Shown here: positions 49,733-61,960 of the stretch, piece after piece | Layout: every line of letters begins with the position of its first letter | How positions within the stretch are numbered: the stretch's first letter is position 1 | Assembly (NCBI GenBank): GCA_008921705.1 | Contig: VFFE01007570.1 | Location: 991,915-1,055,914, forward strand | Direction of reading: 5' to 3' | DNA from: Burhinus oedicnemus | Lineage: Eukaryota; Chordata; Aves; Charadriiformes; Burhinidae | DNA length: 64,000 bases | Notes under the pieces: model-generated | The model's input: the letters and a program-made list of their open reading frames with translations, nothing else | Told to the model about the DNA's origin: nothing | Database searches by the model: none | Position numbers and translations under genes: made by a program

Positions 49733-51770
49733 CAATACTCCCATGGAAAAACTGCACATGATACAGACCATTTATATTTATGAATCCTGAGCTTGAAGAA
49801 ATACCTATGTTTTTATTTAACTTTGTTTGGAAGTCATATTCAGTGATTTCTGACTTCTTGGTAACATAATGATGTATAGATCATAAATGTCCGTCCTGCT
49901 GTTTGTCTACCCAGAACAGACCTTTGGGTAAATAAACAGTCTCAAACATAACTAAAGTACTGGTATATTCCAAAATTCAGTAAAACTTTGAAAGCATGAA
50001 TACTGGAGAGAGTATCAGTTACATGGAGAATAATTACTGAGTTTTTAACTGTTTTCTCTATTTAATCTACTTTCTCATTCATGACCATGGCATAGTGACT
50101 TGAAAGTGGAAGAGCTAGCGGAGCCCACTACCATCCACCTTCTGAACACAGCTCTACCATCTTTTAAGCCAGGCTACAGCCACTGTAGCCAAAAATAAAA
50201 AGGGAGAAGGGTCTTTGTCAGACACGTTTCGCGGGAACAGTTGGAAGAGACAGGCTGCAGCAATATGGATATCTGCTATGCCTCATCGTCATCTCAGGTA
50301 AATTAGAGGTGTCTCTGCATAGTGCTTATCTGCTGCAATGGCAGGAAGCCACGGGCTTTTTGCAACTGCTTTTCCCTGCCCATGGGGCTAATTGGACCCC
50401 AAATACAGCACCAAATGGGAGGATTCTGTTAGTGCCCACTAACCCAGCAGGGAATCAGAGACTTCTGATTCAAGAAGGTAGAGTCTTACTTGGGTGATGA
50501 ATTTTATTGTTAGAGAAGAGGTTATGATGACACATAAAAAAGAGTTAGCTTATTTTTATTGAGTTTCCTTCTGTTGTGACTGAACCAATTTGATCTGATA
50601 TTAACTGGATTTATGTCTCAGTTACCTGATAGAACAAAAATTCTTTGGCATAAATGGCCTTCCAACATACTAGAAAAAATGGATTAGAAAATACAAATCT
50701 ATTTTCTGGAAGGGCCAATGCTACCAAAAAAAAATCTTTAATCCTGCTTGCTTGTTTTATGTTCTGGAAACCATTCAAGTTTAGACTGTACTAGGATATA
50801 CACCTCAGTCACAGGAGTAAGTAGGCAGACTAACGTAGCCTTTGCCAGGATCTGTACAGCTGCAGCTCCCATTCATCTACTGTTTGAAGTAACGTCCTTT
50901 ATAGCTAACTTAGTGCTACATCTCACTACCCTGACATAGTATCTCTACTACTTCTGTGAGAGCAATAAAGACATACGCCAGAAGACATACAGCTGACATG
51001 CCATAACTGTGTTCCAGTTACTGTGTCCTTTCAGTCAGTACAATGGAACAGCTAAATAAAGGCAGACGTTCAACCATTTCCCAGTGTCATGCATCCCAGG
51101 TTCCTCAGGAGTAGAACTTGGAGTTCAGTCTGTCCTGTTGTCTGACTCTCAATTCAGCTAGATCTAGGCAGGCCAGACCCCTTAATCTTCAGAGCTCACT
51201 GTCATAAATGGGACTCCTGCGACAGAGCTTTTTGGAAAAAGACCTCACACCCTTTCCCCCCAGATTCCAGGCAACACTGGTGTCCAAATAAAACCTAAGA
51301 AAAAGAAATTATTTTGCCAGTTGGCCAATAAAAACATCTTGAAGTTTTAAGGAAATATATTGGGGAGATTTCACATTTGCATTCTTACAGTTATATTTCT
51401 TTACCCTTGCTCCTCTCAATTTGTTATGTTTGGCCACATTGCTGGGTCTGCTCTATTTCAGTTCTTTTGGACTCCAGGAGATCTATAATTATTATTTAAG
51501 AACCAGAGTTTTGTCAAAGCAATACAGCCCAATTAATCTTGTTTCTTGTAATAAATCTAATAAAAAGTGAGGTTTGGAAAAGGTATTCATGTTGTGAACA
51601 GTAGAAACAAACCACTGAGGCAGACTTAAATGTCCACGGACTGGTTAAAGCTTTTTAATGACCTAATTTGCCCTAGAGTAAACAGTCACCACCATTTTGG
51701 ATGTTGTGATTTCCAGATCTAGTAGCCACAGAAAAGGAAAGTTCCAAGAACAACATGACTTCTAGGGACC

Positions 51771-51802
51771 CTGATGATTAGATGATTTGCTCTAATCATC
51801 AG
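51771..51802. repeat. Perfect 12-bp hairpin
   Basis: ctgatgattaga (51771-51782) pairs exactly with tctaatcatcag (51791-51802) around an 8-nt loop. Could be chance or the relic of a palindromic element end. Confidence 0.6.
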
Positions 51803-54610
51803 ACTGGGTGATTATTCTCAGGACTTATACCACAGTCACTAACATGTTGTTTTTGTTAAACAAAAGACTGCCAGGAGCAAGTTAATAACTAGGTTTGGGG
51901 TGACTCTCTGTTCTTAAAAACTTTTTCAGTATCAGACCAGCAGCTAGCAAGTTGCTTGCATTAGCTGTACACGTATATCCAGATCTTCCCACGACTTGTT
52001 CATTCGTGGTCCTCCCCAGAGGTCAGAGGTACTCCTTGCCAGAACAACATTTACTAATAGAGTAAGGCACCACAGGCCAGGACTCGGGCATATACCTCTG
52101 AATTCCTGCCCTGGAAAACAGTGTCAGACATATGGTGCGTGTATTTTACTGAATGGAATTCCATTAAAACATGTACATCGGGGTCTGGTTCCGCTTGATA
52201 GAAATATAATGAAACAATTAACTTCACTGGCGCTTTGTCCAAATAAAAAGTGCAGGACTGGGAGACTGTTCAACAGGAACAAATAGCCCTACCTCCTCTT
52301 TACCACCCAGAAATCTCCCTATCAGAAATGCATTGCTATTAGAGGTAAGGAAAGAGTCTTGGCAAGTATAAATACCCTTCAACAGGAAGTCCTTTAGCCT
52401 CTTCGAAGAGAAATTTCAGCACTGACAAAACCAAGACCACAAGAGCATCCACAAAGATTCTTGAAATTAATCCTTCCTGATTTAAAGTGGAAGACAGCAA
52501 AATTTTTATTGAATCGTCCTACTGCTCTCAAATTATAATGTGCTCTACTAGATTGCAGGTCAGTCACACCAATCTGGAGGATATTATTTTTTTTCCTTTT
52601 TCCCCCCCACTTATTCTTTTCATTCCGACAGCACTATTGATGAAGACCTCAGGAAAAAAATACCAGTGCCCAAGACACTTTGATGGCCTTTCCACTGTGT
52701 AATTATACTTACTCTTGATAACACTAAAGACATGTCTTATTGGTAGTGGCACAGGCTGCTTTCCTTTTCACAGAGAGATGGATTGTTTCTGCAGGCCTTG
52801 ATGGCCTTCAAATTATCTGAGCACAGAAAAGAGAGCAGAGTGAATTTTATTTTAACTCATTTTATTTCTAAATTTATTTCCCAGTAGCTAGAAGGTGATG
52901 ACTGCCCCAGCAGTCAAGTCAATTGTTATCTGTGGGACTTGATTATGTTTAGACCCAGTCTCTCATTTTGAGCAAGACACAGTTAATGAGGAGAGAAATG
53001 AAAAGTGCATTGAGTCACAGTGTGTTTGTGGTAATTTGTGACACATTCACTCTACTCAGTTCTTTGTTTATTCCTTCCCCCCTCCATGCAGGTCCTGTAG
53101 AAAAAGGAACAGATAAGCGAATTCAGTGGTAGACAGTTAAGGGTGTTGAAAGTAATGAATCTATATCTCTCTATCTCTTTCCCCATTGTTGGCAGTAATT
53201 GGAGCAGTGTTCATCTATACAGTAAAATGCCAGTGAAGCCCATCTTAACGAAACATCTTTTTTTCCATTATTTTGCAACACATTTTTCATTGACACTGCT
53301 AGTTTTTATTTTCACTATGTGCCTCTTTTTTTTTTTTTTGCAAGCTCTTTGCCACTCTTCTAAATAATAGTCCATTAAACAGTTCACAGTGTGTGTTCTG
53401 TAGAAATGTAAAAAAGTGATTGGATGATACTAATTAAGGAGAGATTTTGTTTCCACTTACTGCAGATCAATGGTGGGTTACATTAAAGCTGCATTTTTGT
53501 GATGAGTTTAAACACAAAAGAACAGCTGTGCTAAATACATATTTCAAGGCTTACAGGTAGGTCAAATAAATCTTTCTTTCTTTACCTGTCTATTTTAAAA
53601 CTGTAGCAAACTGTATGTGAAGAACAGTAGTAAAATAAAAAGGCAAATTTCTCACTGCAAATTTTTTTTCACTTGTGGTAGCAGAAACTGTTAAATCAGG
53701 AATGCCAATTGCAATGCATTGAGATCCTGTTGGCTTTTAATTTACTCTGTAGCCTACTATGCATTAATTTTAATGAGACTTTTTTCTTCTGTTTTCTACA
53801 GTTGCCACTCTAAGGTATCCCCTCTCTGATTTATGGCAGTGTTAGATACAGGGAAAAACTGTCTTAGTGAGAAAGCTCTTCCTGTATTTGAACCCACATT
53901 TCTTCCTTTAATCCTAAATTATTCTGAGCACAAAATTTAACCAAAATCTCCATATAGAGATATGTTCATATGCAAAGAAGACTGGCAGCTCATTCCAGTC
54001 AGATCAATTAAAATAAAAATTCACTATTCGTTGGCATTCCTTGATCAGCACAAACAACGTTCAGAGGAAATTCACCTAGTTGCCTCCAAGTAACGTAATG
54101 AATCCTGAACATATATGACAAGGAACTAAAAGAGAAAATGCTTTTTAGGTACTTGCTCTAAATATTAAAAGCACAAAACTATTTTAAAATCAGTTCACTG
54201 ACTATTTTAAAAATGTATTTTATTTAATATAGGGTCCTATATAAGGGAGCTATAGGGACCCTGCTTTTATCCAGATTATTTCAATATCAAAAGCAGACAG
54301 GAATTGCTGTTCACAATTTCCTTACATTACAACAGTCTAGATCCCAATTCTAAACCACTACTAGCACAGCAGAATAACAGGAGATAGGCTTTGTGTATCA
54401 TGGGCTAAGGAGGCTGCCTGATGTCTTTGATTTTGCAGAAACCAAGGTCACCCATAGATTTAGTATTATCCAACAAAAGTTTGTATGGGAATGGATAAAA
54501 AGGTTTAATTTGGGTGCATCTTTACTATTTTAAGATTAAGCTATGAATTTAATACTACATGACTTGTATCAAATAGGCTTGAAGAAAGAATTATTTTTGT
54601 AATTCATAAG

Positions 54611-54940
54611 ATAGAATCATAAATCATAGAATCATAAAATCATAAAATTATAGAATAGTTCACGTTGGAAGGGACCTTTAAAGGTCATCTAGTCCAACCT
54701 TCCCTGCAACAAGCAGGGACATCTTCAACTAGATCAGGTTGCTCACAGCCCCGTCCAACCTGACCTTGAATGTTTCCAGGGATGGGGCATCTACCACCTC
54801 TCCAGGCAACCTGTTCCAGTGTTTCACCACCCTCACTGTAAAAAATTTCTTCCTTATATCTAGTCTAAATCTTCCCTCTTTTAGTTTAAAGCCACTACCC
54901 CTTGTCCTATTGCAACAGGCCCTGCTGAAGATCTTTGTTC
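54611..54940 (-). mobile_element. CR1 LINE 3' end, minus strand
   Basis: About 330 bp. Begins on the plus strand with an expanded inverted tail of ATAGAATC/ATAAAATC units (54611-54655), then 'ggaagggacctttaaaggtc', 'gcaacaagcagggacatctt' and antisense ORF2 C-terminus. Homology fades near 54940. Confidence 0.95.
54729..54935 (-). pseudogene. CR1 ORF2 extreme C-terminus
   Basis: Minus-strand frame reading [40 protein letters not shown] and ending AVSNLI, the conserved tail of CR1 ORF2. It runs upstream into non-CR1 sequence. Same tail motif as the 14.5-kb copy. Only the terminal part survived truncation. Confidence 0.88.
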
Positions 54941-57900
54941 CATGTTGAAATCTGGGTGATCTCAAACTTTGGAAAGGAATTGGGTATGCTGAAAATGTAC
55001 CCAGCAAATTCTGGATTTACACAGTTTTCAAAGAGGTGTATTTGTGATGACTTTAAGAAATTCTTATTTATGTGTACTGTTCTTGGCACCAGTAGCACTG
55101 TCAGGCCTTCTGCACAAGACAAGAACATCCATGGCTAATGTGAAGGGGCTGCTGCTAGTCTGAGGTCTATTTGCGTAAAAACACATGGACAATAGCACCT
55201 GAGCTACATGCCTTACTCCACAGTGGGTCAGCTAGCTGGCTTTTCCACTGGTCATGTAAATATAATGCTTTCCTTAACATCATTATTGAAATGCCTTTTT
55301 TCTTTACACATCTTGAAATACAAATGATGCCATATTGCTGAACACTTTCGGTCCTGAAGGATGCTCAGTTTAGCAGTAGCCTGTGCATCAGCTGACTGAT
55401 AGATTCATAGCTTCCCATATAAGAAAAGACTACTCAGTCAGGAAGTCCAAATGTCCAAAGACATGTAGGGTCGGTTACAGAATTTAAAAGCTGTACTGAC
55501 CCCAGGCAACATTCAGCAAAGACCTATTTTCAAGAGTGACATCCACTCTCAAACTGAAAACAAAGACAGTTGGAAAGCATTCTGCTAGTTACAGGACACA
55601 CTTCCAGTGAATAAAATGGCCTTTAAAACCTGCACTACTGTGCACCCCACGCTGTTTTTACTGCTGTTATGAACTGGATAGATTAGGGTGAGTAGCACCA
55701 TTTTTAGTTCAATCTTGCTCAGTGTCTCTGTAGTTGCAGAACCCACACATGCGGAAACCCTTTATTCAAGCATGGGTTATCACTGGTACTCTCACAGCAA
55801 TTTATACAAGGAAACTTTTCCTGGTATAATTCATTAAAAATTAATCAACCCATTTCTGTGCAAATCTCTGTGACACACGTTCTTTGATGCAGTGAGTGCT
55901 GAATAGTCTTTTCTTTATTATGAAATGACACAAGTGGAACTTTCTAATTGGCTGTCAGTGATGTCATACCTAAGTAAATGCACAAGTCGGCTTATTTCCC
56001 TTATTATGAACATACTCCATGACAGACTGTGAGTTTCTGGAGAGCTCCTGCCCCTCTTTGGTAGTTAACATCACTTTGCTGGAAGGATTACAGTTATGCT
56101 TCTGTAATAGGATAGAAACTTGCCAGTGTTTTTTCCTGTCTTTGTTTGCATGTGGGGGATATTTTTCCTTCTTTTACTATGCTCCCTTACTGCTGAGTTT
56201 CTATCTTTTCCCACAGGGGCAATGTGGAACTTACTGAGTGAAATTAGCAAGGACTTTCTCAGGCATCCTTTCAGGGCTCTCTTTTTGGGTGGTTTCATGG
56301 GTTGTGTCAAAATCAGCAATAAATGTGGTCACATTCATATCTAACTCATAGTTAACAGACTTTATATAATATGCAGAAGTTTCAGCAGCACAACCACTAA
56401 AGGGATGTAGCCAAGAGACATATGGAAACAGTGAGATTTTGTTCTTGTGGTTTTCAACTTATTTATGTATTTGGTTAACAGCTCCTTGTTCATGCAGAAG
56501 GATTGCCGCATCTCCAGCCTTGCCAGGAGGGTCCACTTTCTCTGCAGGAGGATGTGCTCTCCAAAGAACGTGCTTTGGCAGGAACGGTGCTGCATACATT
56601 TGTTTTTCTCTGTTACCCATCTTATGCACTTACAGAGCTCAGATAAAGGGCAAATGTTTTGCTTCTAGGAGCCGCCTTCCAAAATCATGTGGCAAGGTGC
56701 CACATCCTCTAGCCATACTCCATACAGTTCTCCAAACCAAGATTACAAACGCATGACTTCTTTACTACCTCAGCTCCCAGCTACTTTCATCCTCCTTTGT
56801 AAGCAGCTCCCCTCCCACATACAACTTTCAGCTTACACTCAGCTTCAAGATCCCCAGTCCCCGGACCTCTGCAGTCTGACAGCACAGCGAGGACCACCCT
56901 CAAGCACACCACAGCTTCTCCTCCACCCTCTGATCTCACATGAGCTCTCATCAAATCTTTCTGATAAGTCCCAACCAGGCTTTCCAGGGAAGAGAGGCAT
57001 TGCAGACCTGTGCTGTTGCTGGGGAGAGTATAGGTGTAGGCATCCTCTAGGGTGGTCTACTGAAGGATATAATCTAAGCTTTACTCTATACCTGGACCCT
57101 CCCCCATCACACGCCCCTTATGTTGCCTAGTGGTGTGTTTAAGGTATAAGAAGTAACAAAAGATAAATACACATGGAGATTCCAGCTCTTTAGGTGATAT
57201 GCTTACAGGGTGCTCTCCCAAATGCCCATGGTTACTACTAATCACATACACAATGACAGTGCAGCTGTAGTAATTCTTATCCTCAGGGTCTGGAAGAAAG
57301 TTGCAGAATGTAAAGTGCAGTAATCCCATGGAGCTAGCATGGTGCTACTGCAAGTGAGGCTGGAGTTTAGCAATCAGAGTTTAATCAAATGTCACTATTT
57401 AATCAAATTATTGCAAACAGCTAATACAAAACATAGGTTGAGAGAGAGGTGTGACTTATGCTGGTATCAGGTTGTCCCATCTTCCACTGTTTGAATATTC
57501 CTTGTTTTGCTTTGTCTTGTTTTAAGAAAAATAAAAGAGGGGTTTCTTTCTCTTTTTATTCCCCTTTTCTTCCCTGTTCTTTTTTTTTTTTTTCTGACAG
57601 ACAATGGCTCAATCTAAAGAATAAAGACACCATATGATTATATCATTTTCTAATCCAATTACAGATCTTTGATATGGCCCCTTATCTTTTCTGTTCATGC
57701 AGTGATATACAGATCACATGGTTCTTTAAACTTGAAAATATCTTTACTTTTCAGTTCATGCCTTTACCGTTTCCTTTGCATTTCACTAAAACACAAATGT
57801 GTAATATTAATTATTTGATTCCTATCTTATGAAAGAAAGATTAACAGAGACATTAATGAAGACAGTAATGTAATCACCAGTTAACTTCCCTAGAATAATT

Positions 57901-60232
57901 TGATTGGGATTTCATTTTAGACTATAGGGTGAAATCTTGGCTCCAGTAAAATTACAGCATTCCCATAAGATTTAGTAGGACCAGAATCCTATTCTCTACT
58001 TTCCAATGACTAGCAAATTTACAGTATTTGGCTCTGTGGTCATTTTACACCAGTACAACTGGTTTGTTGCTTTAATGCATGTTAAACTTGAGAGGAATAT
58101 TCTCCCAGCTGATCTGCCTGTTAATAAGGAGTTGGAAAGAGGAAAAGTGTTTTCCACAGTCAGAACTGGAGCAAGGATCAGCTTCCCAGCTAGGCAGCAA
58201 CTGTTGCAACAGTGTGTTGAAGAAGCCATACCTGCCATTAGGGCTGTTAAATGCACTCCCACCACTCCTTGAAACCTGCCCGTGAGCAGATAAAATATCA
58301 GTCAGCGCCGAAGTAGCTGTATGTACTACTGAACGTTATGTGCTGACACTGTGAACAAAATGCATATTGGTGACAAAACCAGTATTAAGCACATGTAATA
58401 TTTTGTTAAAAAGCTTATGCTTGTTCATCTACTCTGCTTTCCCACAGAAGTATGAGATCATCCTGTAGACTAAATTTAAAAATGTAACTCTTAAATCTCA
58501 TGAAGTATTTGTGGAAGCCGCAGGATTGTCTATAGGATACACAGGAGGCATAAAAATGGTTCGTGATCCTCAGTTTGGTCTTTTATATTTTCATTAGCTC
58601 AGGAAACCCTGTCTTGCCCACCCATCTTTGATGTTAGCAGTGTCTGAAAGTCTAATATAAATGTTTCTTTATTTTTTTTTACTTCTTTTTTTTTTCCACA
58701 GCTGCTGTTTGATCATCCTTCCCCAACTCCATTGGAACAAGGCAGCAGACTTTTCATGGGGTAAAGAGCTAAAACAGTTGCAGTCACATCCAACCCTCTG
58801 CAGCTGGGGTGGGTTATCAGAAGGGTGGACAGGTTCCTGCCATCCACCTCAGTAAGAAAAGAAAGCCACATGTAAGCAGTGGAGCTACAGTACTGGCCCT
58901 CCCAAAGTTGGTTGCTGAAGTTCTTGTTGGTTTAATAAAAAAGATAACAGTCCAGTCTAGTTCCTTTTGCTCATGTCATCAAGAGGACAAGGATTAAGGA
59001 TCATGATAGGAACACCAAAGGCATTTTTTCCCTGTCCTTGTGCAAGCACCCTTCAAGCTCACCTCCTACAAGACCACAGAAACCCCACAGCTGGACTTTC
59101 AGATGTACTGGGAGGTGTTAAAATTTGTGACTCACCATGAGGACTGATAAAGGGACTGAATGGCCAGCAAGGCTGTGAGCAAGAGCAGCCAGGAGAGGAC
59201 AGGAGGTCAGTAGTCATCAGTGACAAGACGATTCTGAACAGTTTGCTGTGCCATGGTTGCTTTCCTCCCCTTTCTTGGCGTACTTCCTTTCTCAATCAGT
59301 GCTCAGTTAATTAGTATATGCAGTGGCAGCTTTCATGTGTTTTAGCTGGGGTAGGACCAGATAAAATTTTGTGGTAGACTTGTGCGTGCATGCATACACA
59401 AGTGTAAAATAATGGAAGTTTAGAACAATATGGAATAAAACCAAGAACAGTAAAGTTTATTCATTATGAAGACAATAAAAAGATGAGAATGCTATGTTGT
59501 TATACATTGGAAATGCACAAAATATGGTATTTGCCTTGTAAAGAAGGTTTTGAGTTTCTTCTGTGCTCCCCTTTACATTCGCAGGCCAAGTTGCTCTATG
59601 CTATCTCTGCAAGCTTGGGGATAGCCAGTGAAAGCCCCACTGATGGCTGCTGCACACACAGATGAATGCATGGGAACTCTGTAACACAATTAAGTATTAG
59701 TAAAATAGAAAAAACTGCCTGGCAACTTTTTAAGTATTTTGATATGTTGTTCCAGGTTGAAACTTGTTATGTGTTGGGGATTTCACTGAATATCCTCCAG
59801 CTGTTCTGGTTTTGTGTGATATCTTTTAAACCTCTGGTGTGTATCTAGGTTGCATGCCACTATTAAGACAGATCTACAAAAAAAGCATTTTAGTGAAGTT
59901 TATAAACCTATGTTGCACATGGACTCCCCTGTCTCAAAGGTGCTCCTGAGTATAAAATAATTCATGACATCAGAATTGCTTCTTTTTTACTTAGCATGAA
60001 CCCTTCTCTGCAGGCCCCAGGAGATAACATGATCATGAGCTCCTCTCTTGAACTCTCTCACAGCCTTCTCCCAGAGAAGGATCTGGATGAAAAGCCCACT
60101 GCCTTGGGCATAACTGGCAGAGTTTGGGTAACAGGGAGCTGCAGGGTGCCCTGTGTGGGAAGAAGCCAGGAACTGTCCTGTGACAGTCACAGCCAGGTCC
60201 AGTCATCTCTGAAATTGGTGTGAGTAGCCCAT
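54941..60232. other. Non-coding DNA, no gene seen
   Basis: About 5.3 kb. Pyrimidine tract plus CAG at 57541-57600 and T-run plus CAG at 58670-58701 mimic splice acceptors. A copy of the ancient dispersed motif lies at 57927-57989. The 147-codon frame at 56687-57130 and the 105-codon frame at 56439-56756 have no domain signal and are judged chance. Confidence 0.5.
57927..57989. repeat. Ancient dispersed motif, partly self-complementary copy
   Basis: Reads 'gggtgaaatcttggctcc' ... 'cattcccataagatttagta' ... 'ggaccagaatc'. In less decayed relatives I recall, the two ends are inverted repeats of each other. Here the symmetry is eroded. Confidence 0.45.
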
Positions 60233-61108
60233 TGTCACGGGATGGAAGTATCAGACACAGTTATGATTTAGCAGCAATTTGGTTTATTTGTGATTGGAGG
60301 TAGATCAAGGGATTGAGTTCTAGCAGCACTTAATCATTAACTGAATTAAAGATTTGAAAAGGTGATTTAACTAAAAAAATGAACAGCGACTTGATTACAG
60401 ATTCGAAGATGGCAAGATTCACACTAACTTACTATAAGGTATCCCAAACCAGTAGAAATATACAGATTCCAGATTAAAATATATATACATATAAACAAAG
60501 CATATGAGCGCGCATACACATGACTTATTGAATCAGTGGATATCCCTTTTAACCCCTACACGTGCACGGAATATAGAAGAACATTCACATCCATAAAGCC
60601 AAAGCACACAAACATATAAATGGAGAGGTGGATGAAACGAGAGAGACCGGTCTATAGTTAAAATTCCCCTTTGAGTTAGAGTAAATACTCACAATATACC
60701 GGCATTCCTCAACAGGCGATTGTTGAGGCTCGAGAGAGAGAAAGTCGCTCGCCCTGGTCTTGTTGTACTCGCGAAGTTTTACCTGACAGGGGAGGTCCTG
60801 GCCACAGCCCGCTGCGATCCAGAAGCGCTCAAAGGGTCTTCATTAGAATCGCTACTTATAGGGTCCGAGATAATTGACTTTCGTCAGGTACTTTTCCACT
60901 CCAGCCCAGCGTGGACAATGGAATAGTCCAGTACTTTCCGCTGGTTGCACAAGCCCAGAATTCATTAGGACTTGTGGTCCTGGTAACCCCCCTTACTGTG
61001 GCCACGATCCATATGTTGTCAGGAATGATCTATTAAAGTTATTATGTTCAAACGATAGGAGCCATGGGAACCAGATACACCAAGGGGTTGCCTTAGTGTT
61101 CTAGTTCA
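60233..61108 (-). mobile_element. ERV-type LTR, minus strand
   Basis: About 876 bp. Read on the minus strand it starts TGAACTAGAACACTAAGG (61108) and ends CCATCCCGTGACA (60233), TG...CA. A TATA box TATAAG lies at 60855-60860, and a poly(A) signal AATAAA at 60283-60288 in the context 'aataaaccaaattgctgcta', which I recognise from bird ERV LTRs. CpG-rich sequence between 60710 and 60900 fits the U3/R boundary. Just upstream on the minus strand (61109-61131) is an A/G-rich stretch resembling a polypurine tract. The flanks show no target duplication, so it may be a 3' LTR with a scrap of internal sequence and not a clean solo LTR. Subfamily not resolved. Confidence 0.7.
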
Positions 61109-61309
61109 TTGCTCTCCACCATTTTCCCTTTAATGTTAGACCATTCTGTATTGTTCTGGTCATGGTGTTATTATGTGGCCCAGGTGGAGAGGGAATCACG
61201 CCAAGTATCGAGAGGCCTGAGAGTGGCAAGGGGGGTTGCACCACCACACCCATTGGGTGCCAAAACTGCAGCCTTTCAGGGGAGCACTCCACACCCCAGC
61301 TCTGACATA
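61109..61309 (-). mobile_element. Possible ERV internal fragment next to LTR
   Basis: About 200 bp upstream (in LTR orientation) of the minus-strand LTR. A 63-codon minus-strand frame (61101-61292) runs through the polypurine-like tract into the LTR, as the end of a retroviral last gene often does, but I recognise no envelope motif. Weak; it could equally belong to the plus-strand element that follows. Confidence 0.3.
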
Positions 61310-61960
61310 TTTATGAAAAAGCTGCAGCTGTGAGGGGCAGGAAAGACATGAGGAGATGCCCCCTGGGACATGTGACTAGAGACGTGCAGAGAGAGAAGCT
61401 GCTGAGGAGACACTGCCGAGGACATGGCTGGAGATACACCCTTGGAAGGAGGCACTCCATGATGGAGGGGGTACCTTCTATAGGGACTGCTGTCATGGGT
61501 GACCCACAGCAGGTAAGAGACAGCCCTGAAAGACTGCAACTGTGGGCAGCCCACAACGAGGGCAGGAACACCCTCGAGGGACTGTAGCAGTGGGTGACCC
61601 ATATCAGAGTGAGGACACCCTTCAGAGTGAGGATACCCCATGGTATATACCCCATGAGGATACAGCCATGGGTGACCCACGTTAAGGCAGAGGAAAAGCA
61701 GTAGGAAACGAAGAGCAGCAGACAGAAACCATTAAGCACACAACCCAAAATCTGTGCCAGACAGTTCCTCACTGAAGAAACTGGGGTGGTCTGAGTGTAA
61801 CCCACAGAAAAAAATATAGGAAACTAAGATCAGGAAAGGAAGGAGGAGAGATTTGGCTTAACATGAGCCTGGAGGAAGGAGGAATCCCTTTACTTTTTTG
61901 TAGGTGTTTACCTAAAAGTTTGCTCACTTGTTGATGGGTTCTTTTCTCGATAACCAAACC
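61310..61960 (+). mobile_element. ERV-related repeat with tandem units, plus strand
   Basis: Contains degenerate units of roughly 45-50 bp built on 'gactgcaactgtgggcagcc', 'gtgggtgacccatatcagag' and 'catgggtgacccacgttaag' (61485-61690), followed by 'gcagcagacagaaaccatta' and an AG-rich stretch. The same unit type, in the opposite orientation, lies in the LTR at 1317-2212 (e.g. minus-strand 'gaaggactgtctcccgtggg'). Frames of 134 and 164 codons on the minus strand come from these units and show the same periodicity. Boundaries approximate. Confidence 0.55.

Larger units (their letters stand above)
44356..54610. other. AT-rich non-coding DNA, no gene seen
   Basis: About 10 kb. Contains an imperfect AGT/AGC trinucleotide repeat (46617-46662), two perfect hairpins (49706-49732 and 51771-51802), a possible copy of the ancient dispersed motif at 45323-45358 ('gggtgaaatctc...'), a T12 run near 53329-53340, and a stretch at 46980-47600 that looks like a decayed old repeat of unknown type. 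No frame over 96 codons and none with a recognisable domain. Confidence 0.5.

Noticed and set aside
56687..57130. 147-codon plus-strand frame rich in Ser, Pro, Leu
   Set aside because: No domain, no splice structure and biased composition typical of C-rich non-coding DNA.
58006..58272. Overlapping 88-89-codon frames on both strands
   Set aside because: Opposite-strand overlap and no recognised family; likely chance.
58702..58760. Segment between a strong acceptor (T-run, CCACAG) and GG|GTAAAG donor-like site
   Set aside because: Donor is weak and the acceptor is explained by a simple T-run; less convincing than the two segments listed as findings.
61311..61805. 164-codon minus-strand frame with repeated Trp/Cys/Ser-rich segments
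   Set aside because: Periodic residues come from the tandem DNA units of the ERV-related repeat, not from a protein repeat.
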